A stretch of 64,000 bases of DNA from Streptomyces coeruleorubidus (GTDB lineage: Bacteria; Actinomycetota; Actinomycetes; Streptomycetales; Streptomycetaceae): assembly GCF_028885415.1 (NCBI RefSeq), contig NZ_CP118527.1, positions 4,712,001 through 4,776,000 on the forward strand, read 5' to 3'. Below the pieces are notes generated by a model, which saw only the letters and a program-made list of their open reading frames with translations, was not told where the DNA came from and made no database searches. Made by a program: the position numbers and the translations under genes. Of this stretch, positions 34,032 to 42,919 are shown in pieces (within the stretch, counting starts at the first letter, position 1; each line of letters begins with the position of its first letter).

Positions 34032-36183
34032 CGGTCTCCTTCTTCAGCAGGGTCCAGTCGGTGACGACCGGGACGAGGTCGCCGGCGAGCCACAGGGGGA
34101 GCTGGTCGCGGTGGTGGGGCGAGCCGGGAACGCCCGAGGCGCCGAACGGGACCACCCAGCGGCTGTCCTCGCGCCGGGCCAGGTCCCAGACGTAGCGGGC
34201 CGCCGGGCCGCGCGCGGCGCGGTCGGTGAGGCCCGGCACGCCCGAGGTGCACAGCACGCAGTCGTGGTCGCCGGACAGCCCCGGTTCGTCGTACGGCGTC
34301 TGAGGCTCCAGCGCCCGCCAGGGGGCGAGCCGGTGGGTGTCGCCCCAGACACCGGCCGGCGGCCGGGCGGCCACCTCCTCGACCGCCGCGCGGACGGCCG
34401 ACTGGCGGTCGATGCCGTGCGGTTCCTCGGCCCGCAGCAGGTGTTCGAGGGCGAAGGCGATGCGCGGGACGAGGGCGAGCCAGGGCCGGAACAACTCCGG
34501 ATACGCCGGCGGTGTGGCGAGTGCGGCGAAGGCGGGGTGTGCCGCCAGCTGCCGTACGACCGCGGCGCGCACGGCCGAGTAGAGGGCCGCGTCGGCGCTG
34601 CCGGCGTCCATGCGGCGGTTCCAGGCGAGGAGGCGGTCCCGGAGGGCGGAGGCCTCGGGGGTGAGGGCGTCGAGGGGGCGTGCCGGGCGTCGCAGGGCAG
34701 GCGGGACTTTGCGGACACCCCCTAGGGCCCGGAGGTGGTCCAGGAGGGCGGACGCGGAGGCGAGGTGGGTGTCCGTGTGGATGGCGGGCATGTCGGCGGC
34801 GGACCAGCGTTCCTTGCCGGCGAGCAGCTCGGCGATGCGGTCGTGGCGGTGGGGCGGGGCGAACTCGACGCCGACGGGTTCGGCCGGGCCGCGCTGGTTG
34901 GCCATGACGGCGACGCCGTCGGTGAGCCCGGCGCGGGGTGTCTCCTGCCAGCCCTGCCACTCGTGGCCGGGCTCCCAGGCGGGCACCAGGCGCAGGCGGT
35001 TGGCCTCGGCGCGCAGCGGCACCCGGCCGGCGACGCGGTGCAGGACGCCGCCCCCGGTGTCGGCGGCCTGGACGACGTTGACCGGCTCGGCCCAGCGGTC
35101 GAACGCCCGGTCCACGTCGGCGACCCGGCGGGCCCGCAGCAGCGGCAACAGGGCGCCGAAGCCGAGGTCGCCGGTGACGCGGGGCGGGTGGCGAAGGCTG
35201 ATCGCCACGGGCGGACCGGACGGGTCTCCCGCGTCGGACGGATCGCCGTCGAGCCCCTCGGGGCCGCCGATGACCACCGGGCCCCGGTCGGTCTCGATCA
35301 CCTCGACCTCGACCTCGACCGGCTCCTCGCCCGCCACCTCGACGACCTCCGTGTGCCGGGCCGCCCGGTGCCAGACCCCGTCCGGGCCGAGGGCCTCCAC
35401 CCCGGCGCCGGTGCGCCGCAGCCGCTCCCGGTACAGGTCCTGGTAGTCGGCCATGGCGTTGGTGATGGCCCAGGCGACCGTGCCGGTGTGCCCGAAGTGG
35501 GCGATGCCGGGGACGCCGGGGACGGCCAGGCCGACGACGTCGAACTCGGGGCAGGACAGGTGGATCTGCTGGTAGACGCCGGGGTCCTCGATCCAGCGGT
35601 GGGGGTCGCCGGCGATGACCGCCTGCCCGGTGACGGTCCGTTCGCCGCTCACCAGCCAGCCGTTGCTGCCGCAGGTGCCGGGGCCGTCGGTGGCGAACAG
35701 GCCGATGGCGTCCGCGCCGAGGTGGGCCGCGACCTGCTCACGCCAGAGCTTGGCCGGGAACCCGGCGAAGAGGATGTGGGTGGCGAGCCAGACGCCGAGG
35801 GGGGTCCAGGGGTGCCAGGAGCCGGGGGTGAGGCTGGTGCGGGCGAACTCGGGGGCCGCGTCGGCGCCCGCCGCCAGCCCGCCGTTGACGCCCTCCACAT
35901 ACGCCCGCACCCAGTCCGCCGTCTCGGGGTCCCGTCGCTCCAGCTCCGTGAAGCAGCGTCTGGCGGTGTCGTCGACTCTGGCGCGTCTGGCGAACCGGTC
36001 CCAGGCCAGGGCGCTCTCGCCGAGGAAGGACGCCGAGGTGCCCTGGGCCCGGTGCCGCTCGACCTCCAGCTGCCAGGCCCGGTCGCGGGCCGTGACGAGG
36101 CCCTGGGCGTGGGCGAGTTCGGCCGCGCTGCCCGCGCGCAGATGCGGAATGCCCCAGGCGTCGCGATAGATCTCGGTGGCCAC
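34024..36183 (-). CDS. Penicillin acylase family Ntn hydrolase
   Basis: 719 residues. YRDAWGIPHLRAGSAAELAH and FLGESALAWDRFAR are the alpha-subunit signatures. The catalytic Ser at about 173 lies in GTCGSNGWLVSG, where autocleavage should form the beta subunit; GHTGTVAWAITN follows. No signal peptide is evident, so it is probably cytosolic. It heads an operon controlled by the iron box at 36203, with a siderophore-type acetyltransferase. I recall a penicillin-amidase gene (desG) being linked to aryl ferrioxamines in S. coelicolor; the same role here is inference. Confidence 0.9.
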   Translation of the reverse strand: MATEIYRDAWGIPHLRAGSAAELAHAQGLVTARDRAWQLEVERHRAQGTSASFLGESALAWDRFARRARVDDTARRCFTELERRDPETADWVRAYVEGVNGGLAAGADAAPEFARTSLTPGSWHPWTPLGVWLATHILFAGFPAKLWREQVAAHLGADAIGLFATDGPGTCGSNGWLVSGERTVTGQAVIAGDPHRWIEDPGVYQQIHLSCPEFDVVGLAVPGVPGIAHFGHTGTVAWAITNAMADYQDLYRERLRRTGAGVEALGPDGVWHRAARHTEVVEVAGEEPVEVEVEVIETDRGPVVIGGPEGLDGDPSDAGDPSGPPVAISLRHPPRVTGDLGFGALLPLLRARRVADVDRAFDRWAEPVNVVQAADTGGGVLHRVAGRVPLRAEANRLRLVPAWEPGHEWQGWQETPRAGLTDGVAVMANQRGPAEPVGVEFAPPHRHDRIAELLAGKERWSAADMPAIHTDTHLASASALLDHLRALGGVRKVPPALRRPARPLDALTPEASALRDRLLAWNRRMDAGSADAALYSAVRAAVVRQLAAHPAFAALATPPAYPELFRPWLALVPRIAFALEHLLRAEEPHGIDRQSAVRAAVEEVAARPPAGVWGDTHRLAPWRALEPQTPYDEPGLSGDHDCVLCTSGVPGLTDRAARGPAARYVWDLARREDSRWVVPFGASGVPGSPHHRDQLPLWLAGDLVPVVTDWTLLKKETDV

Positions 36184-36202
36184 GCTGTGCCCCTACTTTC
36201 CT

Positions 36203-36221
36203 TTAGGTTAGCCTTGCCTAA
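36203..36221. promoter_or_regulatory. Iron box (DmdR/IdeR operator)
   Basis: TTAGGTTAGCCTTGCCTAA matches the actinobacterial DtxR-family consensus at nearly all positions. It lies 19 bp before the penicillin acylase start and 43 bp before the siderophore-interacting protein start, so it should repress both when iron is plentiful. Confidence 0.92.
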
Positions 36222-36264
36222 GTAATGACTGTGGGCGGAATCGTACGCGAAAGGTGAATACGGG

Positions 36265-36987
36265 ATGGGGCAGGGGCGGGGTTGGGAGGGCGCGGTCCTC
36301 AGACTGCTGGGGGCGAAGGATTTCGCGTTCACCGTGACCGACGCGCAGGACGTCACCCCGGACTACCGGCGGCTGCGCTTCACCGACGGCGGTCTGCTCG
36401 CGGCGACCGGCGTGCACCCGACCATGTGGGTACGGCTGTGGTTCGACAACGCGGGCAAGCCCCACCAGCGGGCCTACACCCTGGTCGACCCGGACCCGGC
36501 GGCCGGGACGTTCGGCCTGGAGTTCGCCCTGCACGAGGGCTGCGCCGGCGACTGGGCCAGGGCGGCGAAGCCCGGCGACACCATTGAGGCGACCGTCCAG
36601 GGCACCGGCTTCGAGCACCCCGACCCCGCTCCCTCCCACGTCTTCGCCGTCGGCGACCCGGCCTCCCTGCCGGCCATCAACTCCCTCCTGGACGCGCTGG
36701 GCTCCGCCCCGGCCACGGTCTGGTTCGAGGGCGGCGACGACGCTCTGCCGTTCCGCACCGCCCCGGCCCGGCACGAGCTGCGCAAGGTGCCGCGCCAGGA
36801 CTCCGGCGCCCGCCTGGTCGACCAGGTGAAGGCGGACCTGCCCGGCCTGCTCCAGGGCACCTCCGACCCGTACGTCTGGGTCGCCTGCGACACGGCGACG
36901 ACCCGGTCGCTCGCGGCATACGTCCGCAAGGAGCTGGGCCTGCCCAAGCAGCGGGTGCACGCGCTGGGCTACTGGCGGGCGACGTGA
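36265..36987 (+). CDS. Siderophore-interacting flavoprotein (ferric-siderophore reductase)
   Basis: 240 residues. A ferredoxin-reductase-like FAD domain with the RAYTL motif (Arg69-Thr72), then a NAD(P)H-binding part (SHVFAVGDPASLPAINSLL and VWVACDTATTRSLAAYVR). It releases iron from imported ferric siderophores by reduction. AAAGGTGAA precedes ATG 36265. Iron control through the shared operator at 36203-36221 fits this role. Confidence 0.94.
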   Translation: MGQGRGWEGAVLRLLGAKDFAFTVTDAQDVTPDYRRLRFTDGGLLAATGVHPTMWVRLWFDNAGKPHQRAYTLVDPDPAAGTFGLEFALHEGCAGDWARAAKPGDTIEATVQGTGFEHPDPAPSHVFAVGDPASLPAINSLLDALGSAPATVWFEGGDDALPFRTAPARHELRKVPRQDSGARLVDQVKADLPGLLQGTSDPYVWVACDTATTRSLAAYVRKELGLPKQRVHALGYWRAT

Positions 36988-37011
36988 GCCCGGGCGGGGG
37001 ATGATCGGTGC

Positions 37012-37605
37012 ATGGACGTCACTCTTCACCTCGCCCAGGACCCCGAGGCCGACGCGCTGCTCGGGCGCAGTCCGCTCGCCGCGCTGGTCGGGATGCTGCT
37101 GGACCAGCAGATCCCGATGGAGTGGGCGTTCAAGGGTCCGGCGACCATCGCCCAGCGGCTCGGCACGGACGACCTGGACGCGCACGAGATCGCCGTGCAC
37201 GACCCCGAGGCCTTCGCCGCGCTGCTCTCCCAGAAGCCGGCGGTGCACCGCTACCCGGGCTCCATGGCCAAGCGGATCCAGCAGCTGTGCCAGTACCTCG
37301 TCGAGCACTACGACGGTGACGCCGAGGCCGTCTGGAAGGACGCCGCCACCGGCAAGGAACTGCTCAAACGCCTGGCCGAACTGCCCGGCTTCGGCAAGCA
37401 GAAGGCCCAGATCTTCCTCGCCCTGCTCGGCAAGCAGCTCGGGGTGCGGCCGCCGGGCTGGCAGGAGGCCGCGGGCTCCTACGGCGAGCCGAAGTCCTTC
37501 CGCTCGGTCGCCGACATCACGGGCCCCGAGTCGCTGGCCAAGGTACGTGCCCACAAACAGCAGATGAAGGCAGCGGCCAAGGCCGCGAAGACGACCGGGA
37601 AGTAG
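37012..37605 (+). CDS. HhH-GPD base-excision DNA glycosylase-like protein
   Basis: 197 residues. The helix-hairpin-helix motif is LAELPGFGKQKAQIFLALLG (about 122-142), and ALVGMLLDQQIPMEWAFKGP marks the family N-terminus. It probably removes damaged bases, but the exact substrate is not evident. The 25-bp gap after the siderophore-interacting gene may allow co-transcription. A long minisatellite starts right after the stop. Confidence 0.88.
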   Translation: MDVTLHLAQDPEADALLGRSPLAALVGMLLDQQIPMEWAFKGPATIAQRLGTDDLDAHEIAVHDPEAFAALLSQKPAVHRYPGSMAKRIQQLCQYLVEHYDGDAEAVWKDAATGKELLKRLAELPGFGKQKAQIFLALLGKQLGVRPPGWQEAAGSYGEPKSFRSVADITGPESLAKVRAHKQQMKAAAKAAKTTGK

Positions 37606-38286
37606 CGGACCGCGGAGCGAGAGCGCCGGCCGGGTGGCCGGACCGGGGGGGCGCCAGCGCCGTGACCGGGCCAAGGGGGTGGGCGCCAGCGCCGTGACCG
37701 GGCCAAGGGGGCGGGCGCCAGCGCCGTGTCCCGGACCAGGTCACAGGCGTCAGCCGCGCGGCCGAGCCCCAGTGGCGGGCGTCAGCCCCGTAGTCCGCCA
37801 CAGACGGTGGGCGTCAGCCGCGTGGCCGGGCCCTGTTCGCGGGCATCGGCCGCGCGGCCGGACCCAGGCGCCAGCCACAGGCCCACCCCGGGCGCGGGCG
37901 CCAGCCGCGGCCCGACCCAACCCGCGGGGGTCAGCCACAGGCCACCCAAGTCGCCGGCGTCATCCGCAGACCCGGCCGACCGCAGGCATCAGCTGCACAC
38001 GACCCGACCCAGACGACAGGCGTCACCGACCCGCCCGCCCTAGGCCACAGGCACACCCAGCTCGCAGACATCAGCCACCTGACCGAGCCCAGGCGACGGC
38101 CCTCAGCCACACAGCCCGACCCAACTCCCAGGCGCCAGCCCCACGACTCCGCCCACGTCACGGGCTTCAGTCACAGGCCCACCCCAAAAAACAGCCATCA
38201 GCCAAGCAGCCGCCCCGAACGGCAGGCGTCAACCACACGGCCCGCCCCAGGTGGCAGGCCCCTCCCGGTCGGTCCAAGGATGGACC
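37606..38286. repeat. Degenerate ~30-bp minisatellite, no gene seen
   Basis: About twenty units of 29-33 bp around GGGCGTCAGCCGCGCGGCCG and a variable Cys-rich filler. The first two units (37681-37745 region) are almost identical; later ones drift. No credible coding frame or promoter was found in the 680 bp, apart from the ribosome site of the next gene. Confidence 0.8.
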
Positions 38287-39138
38287 ATGACCGAGCCACC
38301 GAGCGGCTCCCCTTGGGACCCGGAGCGCGGGCCCGCACACGGGCATGCGCCCCGCCCGCCCCAGGGTTTGGAACCCCACGTCCCCCAAGGCCCGGGCCCG
38401 GACGGCCCTCACACCCACGGACGGCCCGGTCACACCCCTCCCAGCCCACACGCCCCGGCCCCACCCGGCGCACAGGGCCACTGGCCGCACGACCCGCACG
38501 CACCCCGGGGCGCCGCGCAGACCGCGAGTCCGCCCTCAAGCGGCCACGAGTCGGAGTCCCCCTTCCCGGGGCCGCTGCACCATCTCTCCCGCGCCGCCTG
38601 GCAGACCGTGCTGGTCACCGGGGTCACCTCACTCGTGCTGGGGCTGCTCATCCTGGTCTGGCCGGGCGCTTCCCTGTTCGCCGCCGGGGTGCTGTTCGGG
38701 CTGTATCTGCTCGTCAGCGGCATCCTCCAGCTCGCCTCCGCCTTCGGCACGCACCGCACGACCGCCCTGCGCGTCCTCGCCTTCATCAGCGGCACGCTCT
38801 CGATCCTGCTCGGCCTGTTCTGCTTCCGCCGCCCCATGCAGTCGATCCTGCTGCTCGCCCTCTGGATCGGCATCGGCTGGCTGTTCCGCGGCATCACCCA
38901 GACCCTGGCCGCCGCCCACGACCCGGCGATGCCCGCCCGGGGCTGGCAGGTCTTCCTCGGGATCCTCACCGTCGTCGCCGGCGTCGTCCTCATCGACGCG
39001 CCCTTCGAATCCGTCGCCGTCCTCACCCTGGTCGGCGGCTGCTGGCTGCTCGCGGTCGGCGCCGCCGAGATCGTCACGGCCCTGCGCATCCGGGGCCGCC
39101 GTACGCCGAGCGAGCGGTTCTCGCAGGCAGTGGGATGA
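38287..39138 (+). CDS. HdeD family membrane protein (DUF308)
   Basis: 283 residues. The first ~100 are a Pro/His/Gly-rich disordered cytoplasmic segment. The rest has six membrane helices with repeated DUF308 motifs (LLILVWPGASLFAAGVLFGL and GVVLIDAPFESVAVLTLVGG). In E. coli HdeD takes part in acid resistance; here only the fold can be claimed. AAGGA precedes ATG 38287. The minisatellite upstream merges into the coding start. Confidence 0.88.
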   Translation: MTEPPSGSPWDPERGPAHGHAPRPPQGLEPHVPQGPGPDGPHTHGRPGHTPPSPHAPAPPGAQGHWPHDPHAPRGAAQTASPPSSGHESESPFPGPLHHLSRAAWQTVLVTGVTSLVLGLLILVWPGASLFAAGVLFGLYLLVSGILQLASAFGTHRTTALRVLAFISGTLSILLGLFCFRRPMQSILLLALWIGIGWLFRGITQTLAAAHDPAMPARGWQVFLGILTVVAGVVLIDAPFESVAVLTLVGGCWLLAVGAAEIVTALRIRGRRTPSERFSQAVG

Positions 39139-39169
39139 ACGGCATACACACGACGGGGAACCACCTCCC

Positions 39170-39508
39170 GTGAACCCCGCACCGCAGCCGGTCCCCCGCG
39201 GCACCCGCCGACACAGGTGGCCGCGGGTGCTGGTCCTGCTGCTCGCCCTGCTCGTGCCCGGCGCGCACGCCGAGGCGCACACGGGGCCGACGGCCACCGT
39301 CTCCGGCGAGAGCACGGCCGTCGAGTGCGACGTCCTCGACGTCGCCCTGCGCCCCCCGGCCCGGGGCACCCGGCGCATCGCCGTCCCCCTGCGCCTCACC
39401 CCGCTCCCGACCCCCGGGCCCGCGTACGCCGCACCGCACCGCGTGCCCGTGCCGCCGGGCCCACGGCACGACCCTCGCCCCCTGCGTTCCGAGGTCCTGC
39501 GCTGCTGA
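39170..39508 (+). CDS. Small secreted protein, unknown
   Basis: About 112 residues from GTG 39170, with GGGGAA 10 nt upstream. RRHRWPRVLVLLLALLVPGA, then HAEAHTG, reads as a signal peptide. The mature part has two cysteines, one in the middle and one as the final residue, and a Pro/Arg-rich end. No family is recognised. It follows the HdeD gene by 31 bp. Confidence 0.5.
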   Translation: MNPAPQPVPRGTRRHRWPRVLVLLLALLVPGAHAEAHTGPTATVSGESTAVECDVLDVALRPPARGTRRIAVPLRLTPLPTPGPAYAAPHRVPVPPGPRHDPRPLRSEVLRC

Positions 39509-39577
39509 CGGGACCGGACACCGGTCCATCAGCCCGTACGCAGCAATACGCAGCAATACGGAACGAGGAACACAGCC

Positions 39578-39724
39578 ATGCTCGAAGACCCGTACGCGGT
39601 CCTGCGCGCCCTCCTGCGCGCCGAGGCCGTCCGCAACTCCCCCAAGCCGCCCCAGCCCCATCCCGAGCCCAAGCCGGAGACACGGGAGCGACAGCAGCAC
39701 CCGATGGGAAGGGAACGCGGCTGA
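39578..39724 (+). CDS. 48-residue small protein, unknown
   Basis: ATG 39578 has GAGGAA 7 nt upstream. The product starts with LEDPYAVLRALLRAEAVRNS, a likely amphipathic helix, and ends in a charged Pro/Glu/Arg tail. An imperfect 10-bp duplication (ACGCAGCAAT twice) lies just before it. Codon use favours G/C at third positions. It is too small for firm assignment. Confidence 0.45.
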   Translation: MLEDPYAVLRALLRAEAVRNSPKPPQPHPEPKPETRERQQHPMGRERG

Positions 39725-39757
39725 CAGAACGACCCGCGGCGGCGGAAGCGACCCGGA

Positions 39758-41003
39758 CTAGCGCCTCCGCCGCCCCGACGAACGCCGTGCCGTCCGTGCC
39801 GTCCCGAACAACGACCGCGTGTCTCCCGCCCGATCTGCGTCCCCACCGCCCGGGCCGGCGACTTGAACACCCCGCTGTCGACCACCTGCTCCACCACGGA
39901 CGGCCCCTCCTCCGCACGCCGTTCCTGGCGGCGTCCCGCATCTCGTCGGGCCCCTTCGCGCCCCGGACAGCCCCGCGGCCATCCGTCAGCCGCTCGTACA
40001 GCGGCGACCCCGCCACCGCCCGGTCCAGAGCCTCCGTCCCGACCGGCCCCATCAGGGACTCGGGTGCGCGCAGCCGGGTCGCGGCGACAGGGGTGGGCGC
40101 GCCCTTCTCGCTCAGCACCGTCACCACCGCCTCGCCCGTCCCCAGACCGGTCAGGACCTCCTCCAGGTCGTAGGGCGACTTCGGGAAGGTCTTCACCGTG
40201 GCGTTCAGGGCCTTCTGGTCGTCGGGCGTGAAAGCCCGCAACGCGTGCTGCACGCGGTTGCCGAGCTGGGCGAGGACGTCGGCGGGTACGTCCTGCGGGG
40301 TCTGCGTCACGAAGAAGACGCTGACCCCTTTCGAGCGAATCAGGCGCACGGTCTGCGTGATCGACTCCAGGAACGCCTCGGAGGCGTCGTCACCGAAGAA
40401 GCCCGAAGCGCCCTGCGCCTCGAAGGCCGTCAGGGACCGCAGGAGCACCCCGGCCGTGGCCGCCGGGAGACCGCCGATCGTGCTCACCGGCCGGCCCTCC
40501 TCCGAGGTCAGGAAGGTCACGACCGCCCTGAGGTGCTTGAGGTCGACCAGCTCCAGGCCCTTGCTGTCGGCGTAGTGGAAGATCAGCGCGAGGGACTGCT
40601 CCTGGGTCCGGTCCAGCCGCAGCACCTTGGACAGCAGCACCGGCCCGAAGCCGGTGACCGTCGCCCGGACCGGGATGCCCCGGCCGATGCCGCCCAGCGC
40701 GTAGTACTCGGCGGGGAAGGCGGTCGCCGTCCACCGCTGGCCGACGTCCCCGGCCCGGCCCTCGACCCGGGCGTCCGGGCGGCTGGCGCCCGCGACCAGA
40801 CCGTGGCGGTTGAGCATCGCCGGCGGCACCCGGATCCGCGCGTCCGGCAGGCACTGCCCGTCCCACAGCAAGGCGCCCAGATACAGGGCGGGGCCGGAGA
40901 AGGCGTAGCCGGAGGCGATCCCCAGGGCCTTCCGCGGAAGAGCGGCGGCGCGGGCCGACACCTCGGGAGCGGGGACCGACGGCGTGGACTCGCGGTCCGG
41001 CAT
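39758..41003 (-). pseudogene. Decayed HerA-like (DUF853) ATPase
   Basis: The frame matches Streptomyces HerA-like proteins from EVSARAAALPRKALGIASGY through QRWTATAFPAEYYALGG to VTVLSEKGAPTPVAATRLRA. After HGLVAGA the Walker A region (about 45 residues) is missing, near 40784. After FFGDD the whole Walker B segment before EAFLESITQTVRLIRSKGV is also gone, near 40390. The C-terminus is split over three frames: VVEQVVDSGVFKSPARAVGT in a second frame (about 39900), then TRSLFGTARTARRSSGRRRR in a third (about 39830) to the stop at 39758. It cannot bind ATP and is probably non-functional. Confidence 0.82.
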
Positions 41004-41097
41004 ATTCACGCCCCTGTTCCCGATTCGTACCGCCTTGCGGGGTTTTTTTCAGCGTCGCACTCCGTCGCCACGGCTGCGCCCGGAAGGTCCCGCCCGG

Positions 41098-41103
41098 TAG
41101 GCT
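41098..41103 (+). promoter_or_regulatory. -10 box, leaderless promoter
   Basis: TAGGCT lies 6 nt before GTG 41110, with no ribosome site. This spacing is typical of leaderless Streptomyces mRNAs. Confidence 0.55.
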
Positions 41104-41109
41104 TTCCGT

Positions 41110-41406
41110 GTGATCTTCAAGCGCATCGGAAACGGCCGGCCGTACCCCGACCACGGCCGGGACAGCACCCGGCAGTGGGCGGACGTCGCGCCGCGCCCGG
41201 TCCGCCTCGATCAGCTCGTGACGACCAAACAGCAGCTCGACCTCGAGACGCTGCTCGCCGAGGACTCGACCTTCTACGGCGACCTCTTCGCGCACGTCGT
41301 GAAGTGGCAGGGCGACCTGTACCTGGAGGACGGTCTGCACCGCGCGGTGCGGGCGGCGCTCCAGCAGCGCCAGGTGCTGCACGCACGCGTGCTCGAGCTC
41401 GACTGA
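41110..41406 (+). CDS. VapB-like small conserved protein
   Basis: 98 residues, highly conserved in Streptomyces in my memory of the sequence (IFKRIGNGRPYPDHG, RPVRLDQLVTTKQQLDLETL, LYLEDGLHRAVRAALQQRQ). It is often annotated as a type II VapB-family antitoxin, but no toxin gene is adjacent, so another role is likely. It starts with GTG on a probable leaderless transcript. Confidence 0.82.
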   Translation: MIFKRIGNGRPYPDHGRDSTRQWADVAPRPVRLDQLVTTKQQLDLETLLAEDSTFYGDLFAHVVKWQGDLYLEDGLHRAVRAALQQRQVLHARVLELD

Positions 41407-41491
41407 CCCCCGCCGGTCACGGGTTGACCCTTTCGGGTTCTGCTGGGCGACGTCGAATGATCATCTAGTAGGCATCGTCGCTCAGGCGCAC

Positions 41492-41497
41492 TACGCT
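41492..41497 (+). promoter_or_regulatory. -10 box, leaderless promoter
   Basis: TACGCT lies 6 nt before ATG 41504, again without a ribosome site. Confidence 0.55.
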
Positions 41498-41503
41498 GCG
41501 TTC

Positions 41504-42145
41504 ATGAGCATGCTGACTCCCCCCGGCATGGGCGGCAAATACCGCATCAAGGGAAACAAGTACCCGCGGATGCGCCGGCCCCGGCGGCGCGGCAGGCTCG
41601 TCGTCCTGGTCGTCGCCTCCGCCGCCGTGCTCGGCGTGGGCGGCTGGGGCACGTGGCAGCTCATCGACGTCTTCACCGGCGGCGGCAAAAAGGCTTCGGC
41701 GGCCGGCAGCGGCACGGACTGCGCCCCCGAGACCAAGGCGAGCCCCTCGCCCAGCCCCAAGGCCCTGCCCGAACCGCGCGCGATCACGGTCAACGTGCTC
41801 AACGCCACCGCCCGCAGCGGCCTGGCGAAGAAGACCGCCGACGAGCTGAAGAAGCGCGGCTTCAAGATCGGCGACGTGGGCAACGCGACCAAGCAGTACG
41901 ACAAGAAGGTCAAGGGCCCCGGGGTGCTGCTCGGCCCCGCCTCCGCCCTCGACACCTCGCTGCCGGTGCTCGGCACCCAGCTCCCGGGGGCCGAACGGCG
42001 TACCGAGGCGGCCCGCAAGGGCGCTGCCGTCGATCTCGTCATCGGCGACGGCTTCAAGGAGCTGGCGAAGAGGCCGGACGCCGACCGGGCCCTGACCGAG
42101 CTGGCCAGGCCCGAGCCGGCGCCGTCGTCGAAGAAGGGCTGCTGA
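41504..42145 (+). CDS. LytR C-terminal domain membrane protein
   Basis: 213 residues. A basic N-terminus (RMRRPRRRGR), one membrane helix (LVVLVVASAAVLGVGGWGTW), a Ser/Pro linker and a LytR_C domain (ITVNVLNATARSGLAKKTAD and VDLVIGDGF). The domain faces outward and is linked to cell-wall polymer attachment in LytR-CpsA-Psr proteins, but the catalytic LCP domain is absent. Convergent with upp. Confidence 0.9.
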   Translation: MSMLTPPGMGGKYRIKGNKYPRMRRPRRRGRLVVLVVASAAVLGVGGWGTWQLIDVFTGGGKKASAAGSGTDCAPETKASPSPSPKALPEPRAITVNVLNATARSGLAKKTADELKKRGFKIGDVGNATKQYDKKVKGPGVLLGPASALDTSLPVLGTQLPGAERRTEAARKGAAVDLVIGDGFKELAKRPDADRALTELARPEPAPSSKKGC

Positions 42146-42163
42146 ACCCCGTAGGGCCCTGGC

Positions 42164-42799
42164 CTACTCGGCCGCCCCGTACATCCGGTCCCCCGCGTCG
42201 CCGAGGCCCGGCACGATGTAGCCGTGCTCGTTCAGGCGCTCGTCGACCGACGCGGTCACGACCGTCACCGGGGTGCCCGCCAGCTCGCGCTCCATGACCT
42301 CGACGCCCTCCGGCGCGGCCAGCAGCACCACGGCGGTCACGTCGTCGGCGCCGCGCCGCATCAGCTCCTGGATCGCCGCGACCAGCGTGCCGCCGGTGGC
42401 GAGCATCGGGTCGAGCACGTACACCTGCCGTCCCGACAGGTCCTCGGGCATACGCGTGGCGTACGTGGAGGCCTGGAGCGTCTCCTCGTTGCGGATCATG
42501 CCGAGGAAGCCCACCTCGGCGGTCGGCAGCAGCCGGACCATGCCGTCCAGCATGCCGAGGCCGGCCCGCAGGATCGGCACCACCAGTGGACGCGGGTGGG
42601 ACAGCTTGACGCCCGTGGTCGTGGCCACCGGCGTCCGGATGTCGACCTGTTCGGTGCGCACGTCGCGCGTGGCCTCGTAGGCGAGCAGGGTGACCAGCTC
42701 GTCGGCGAGACGGCGGAAGGTCGCGGAGTCGGTGCGCTGGTCGCGCAGCGTGGTGAGCTTGTGGGCGACCAGGGGGTGGTCGACGACGTGGAGACGCAT
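42164..42799 (-). CDS. upp: Uracil phosphoribosyltransferase
   Basis: 211 residues. It salvages uracil to UMP using [38 protein letters not shown] and the PRPP loop [15 protein letters not shown] are diagnostic; the C-terminal [16 protein letters not shown] is the uracil-binding end. ATG 42799 lies 7 nt after a TACTGT box (42807-42812), so the mRNA is probably leaderless; longer frames upstream lack similarity. Confidence 0.97.
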   Translation of the reverse strand: MRLHVVDHPLVAHKLTTLRDQRTDSATFRRLADELVTLLAYEATRDVRTEQVDIRTPVATTTGVKLSHPRPLVVPILRAGLGMLDGMVRLLPTAEVGFLGMIRNEETLQASTYATRMPEDLSGRQVYVLDPMLATGGTLVAAIQELMRRGADDVTAVVLLAAPEGVEVMERELAGTPVTVVTASVDERLNEHGYIVPGLGDAGDRMYGAAE

Positions 42800-42806
42800 G
42801 TCCACA

Positions 42807-42812
42807 ACAGTA
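42807..42812 (-). promoter_or_regulatory. -10 box of upp
   Basis: TACTGT on the minus strand, 7 nt before ATG 42799, with no ribosome site. Confidence 0.55.
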
Positions 42813-42919
42813 ACCGGGCCCGTTGACCCCGGCCGCACGGCAAGCCCGCCGTCCGCCCATCACCCGTTCGCTGGCGTCAAACCGCCCGTCCGGGGGAAAG
42901 TGGGAAGGACGGACTGGGG

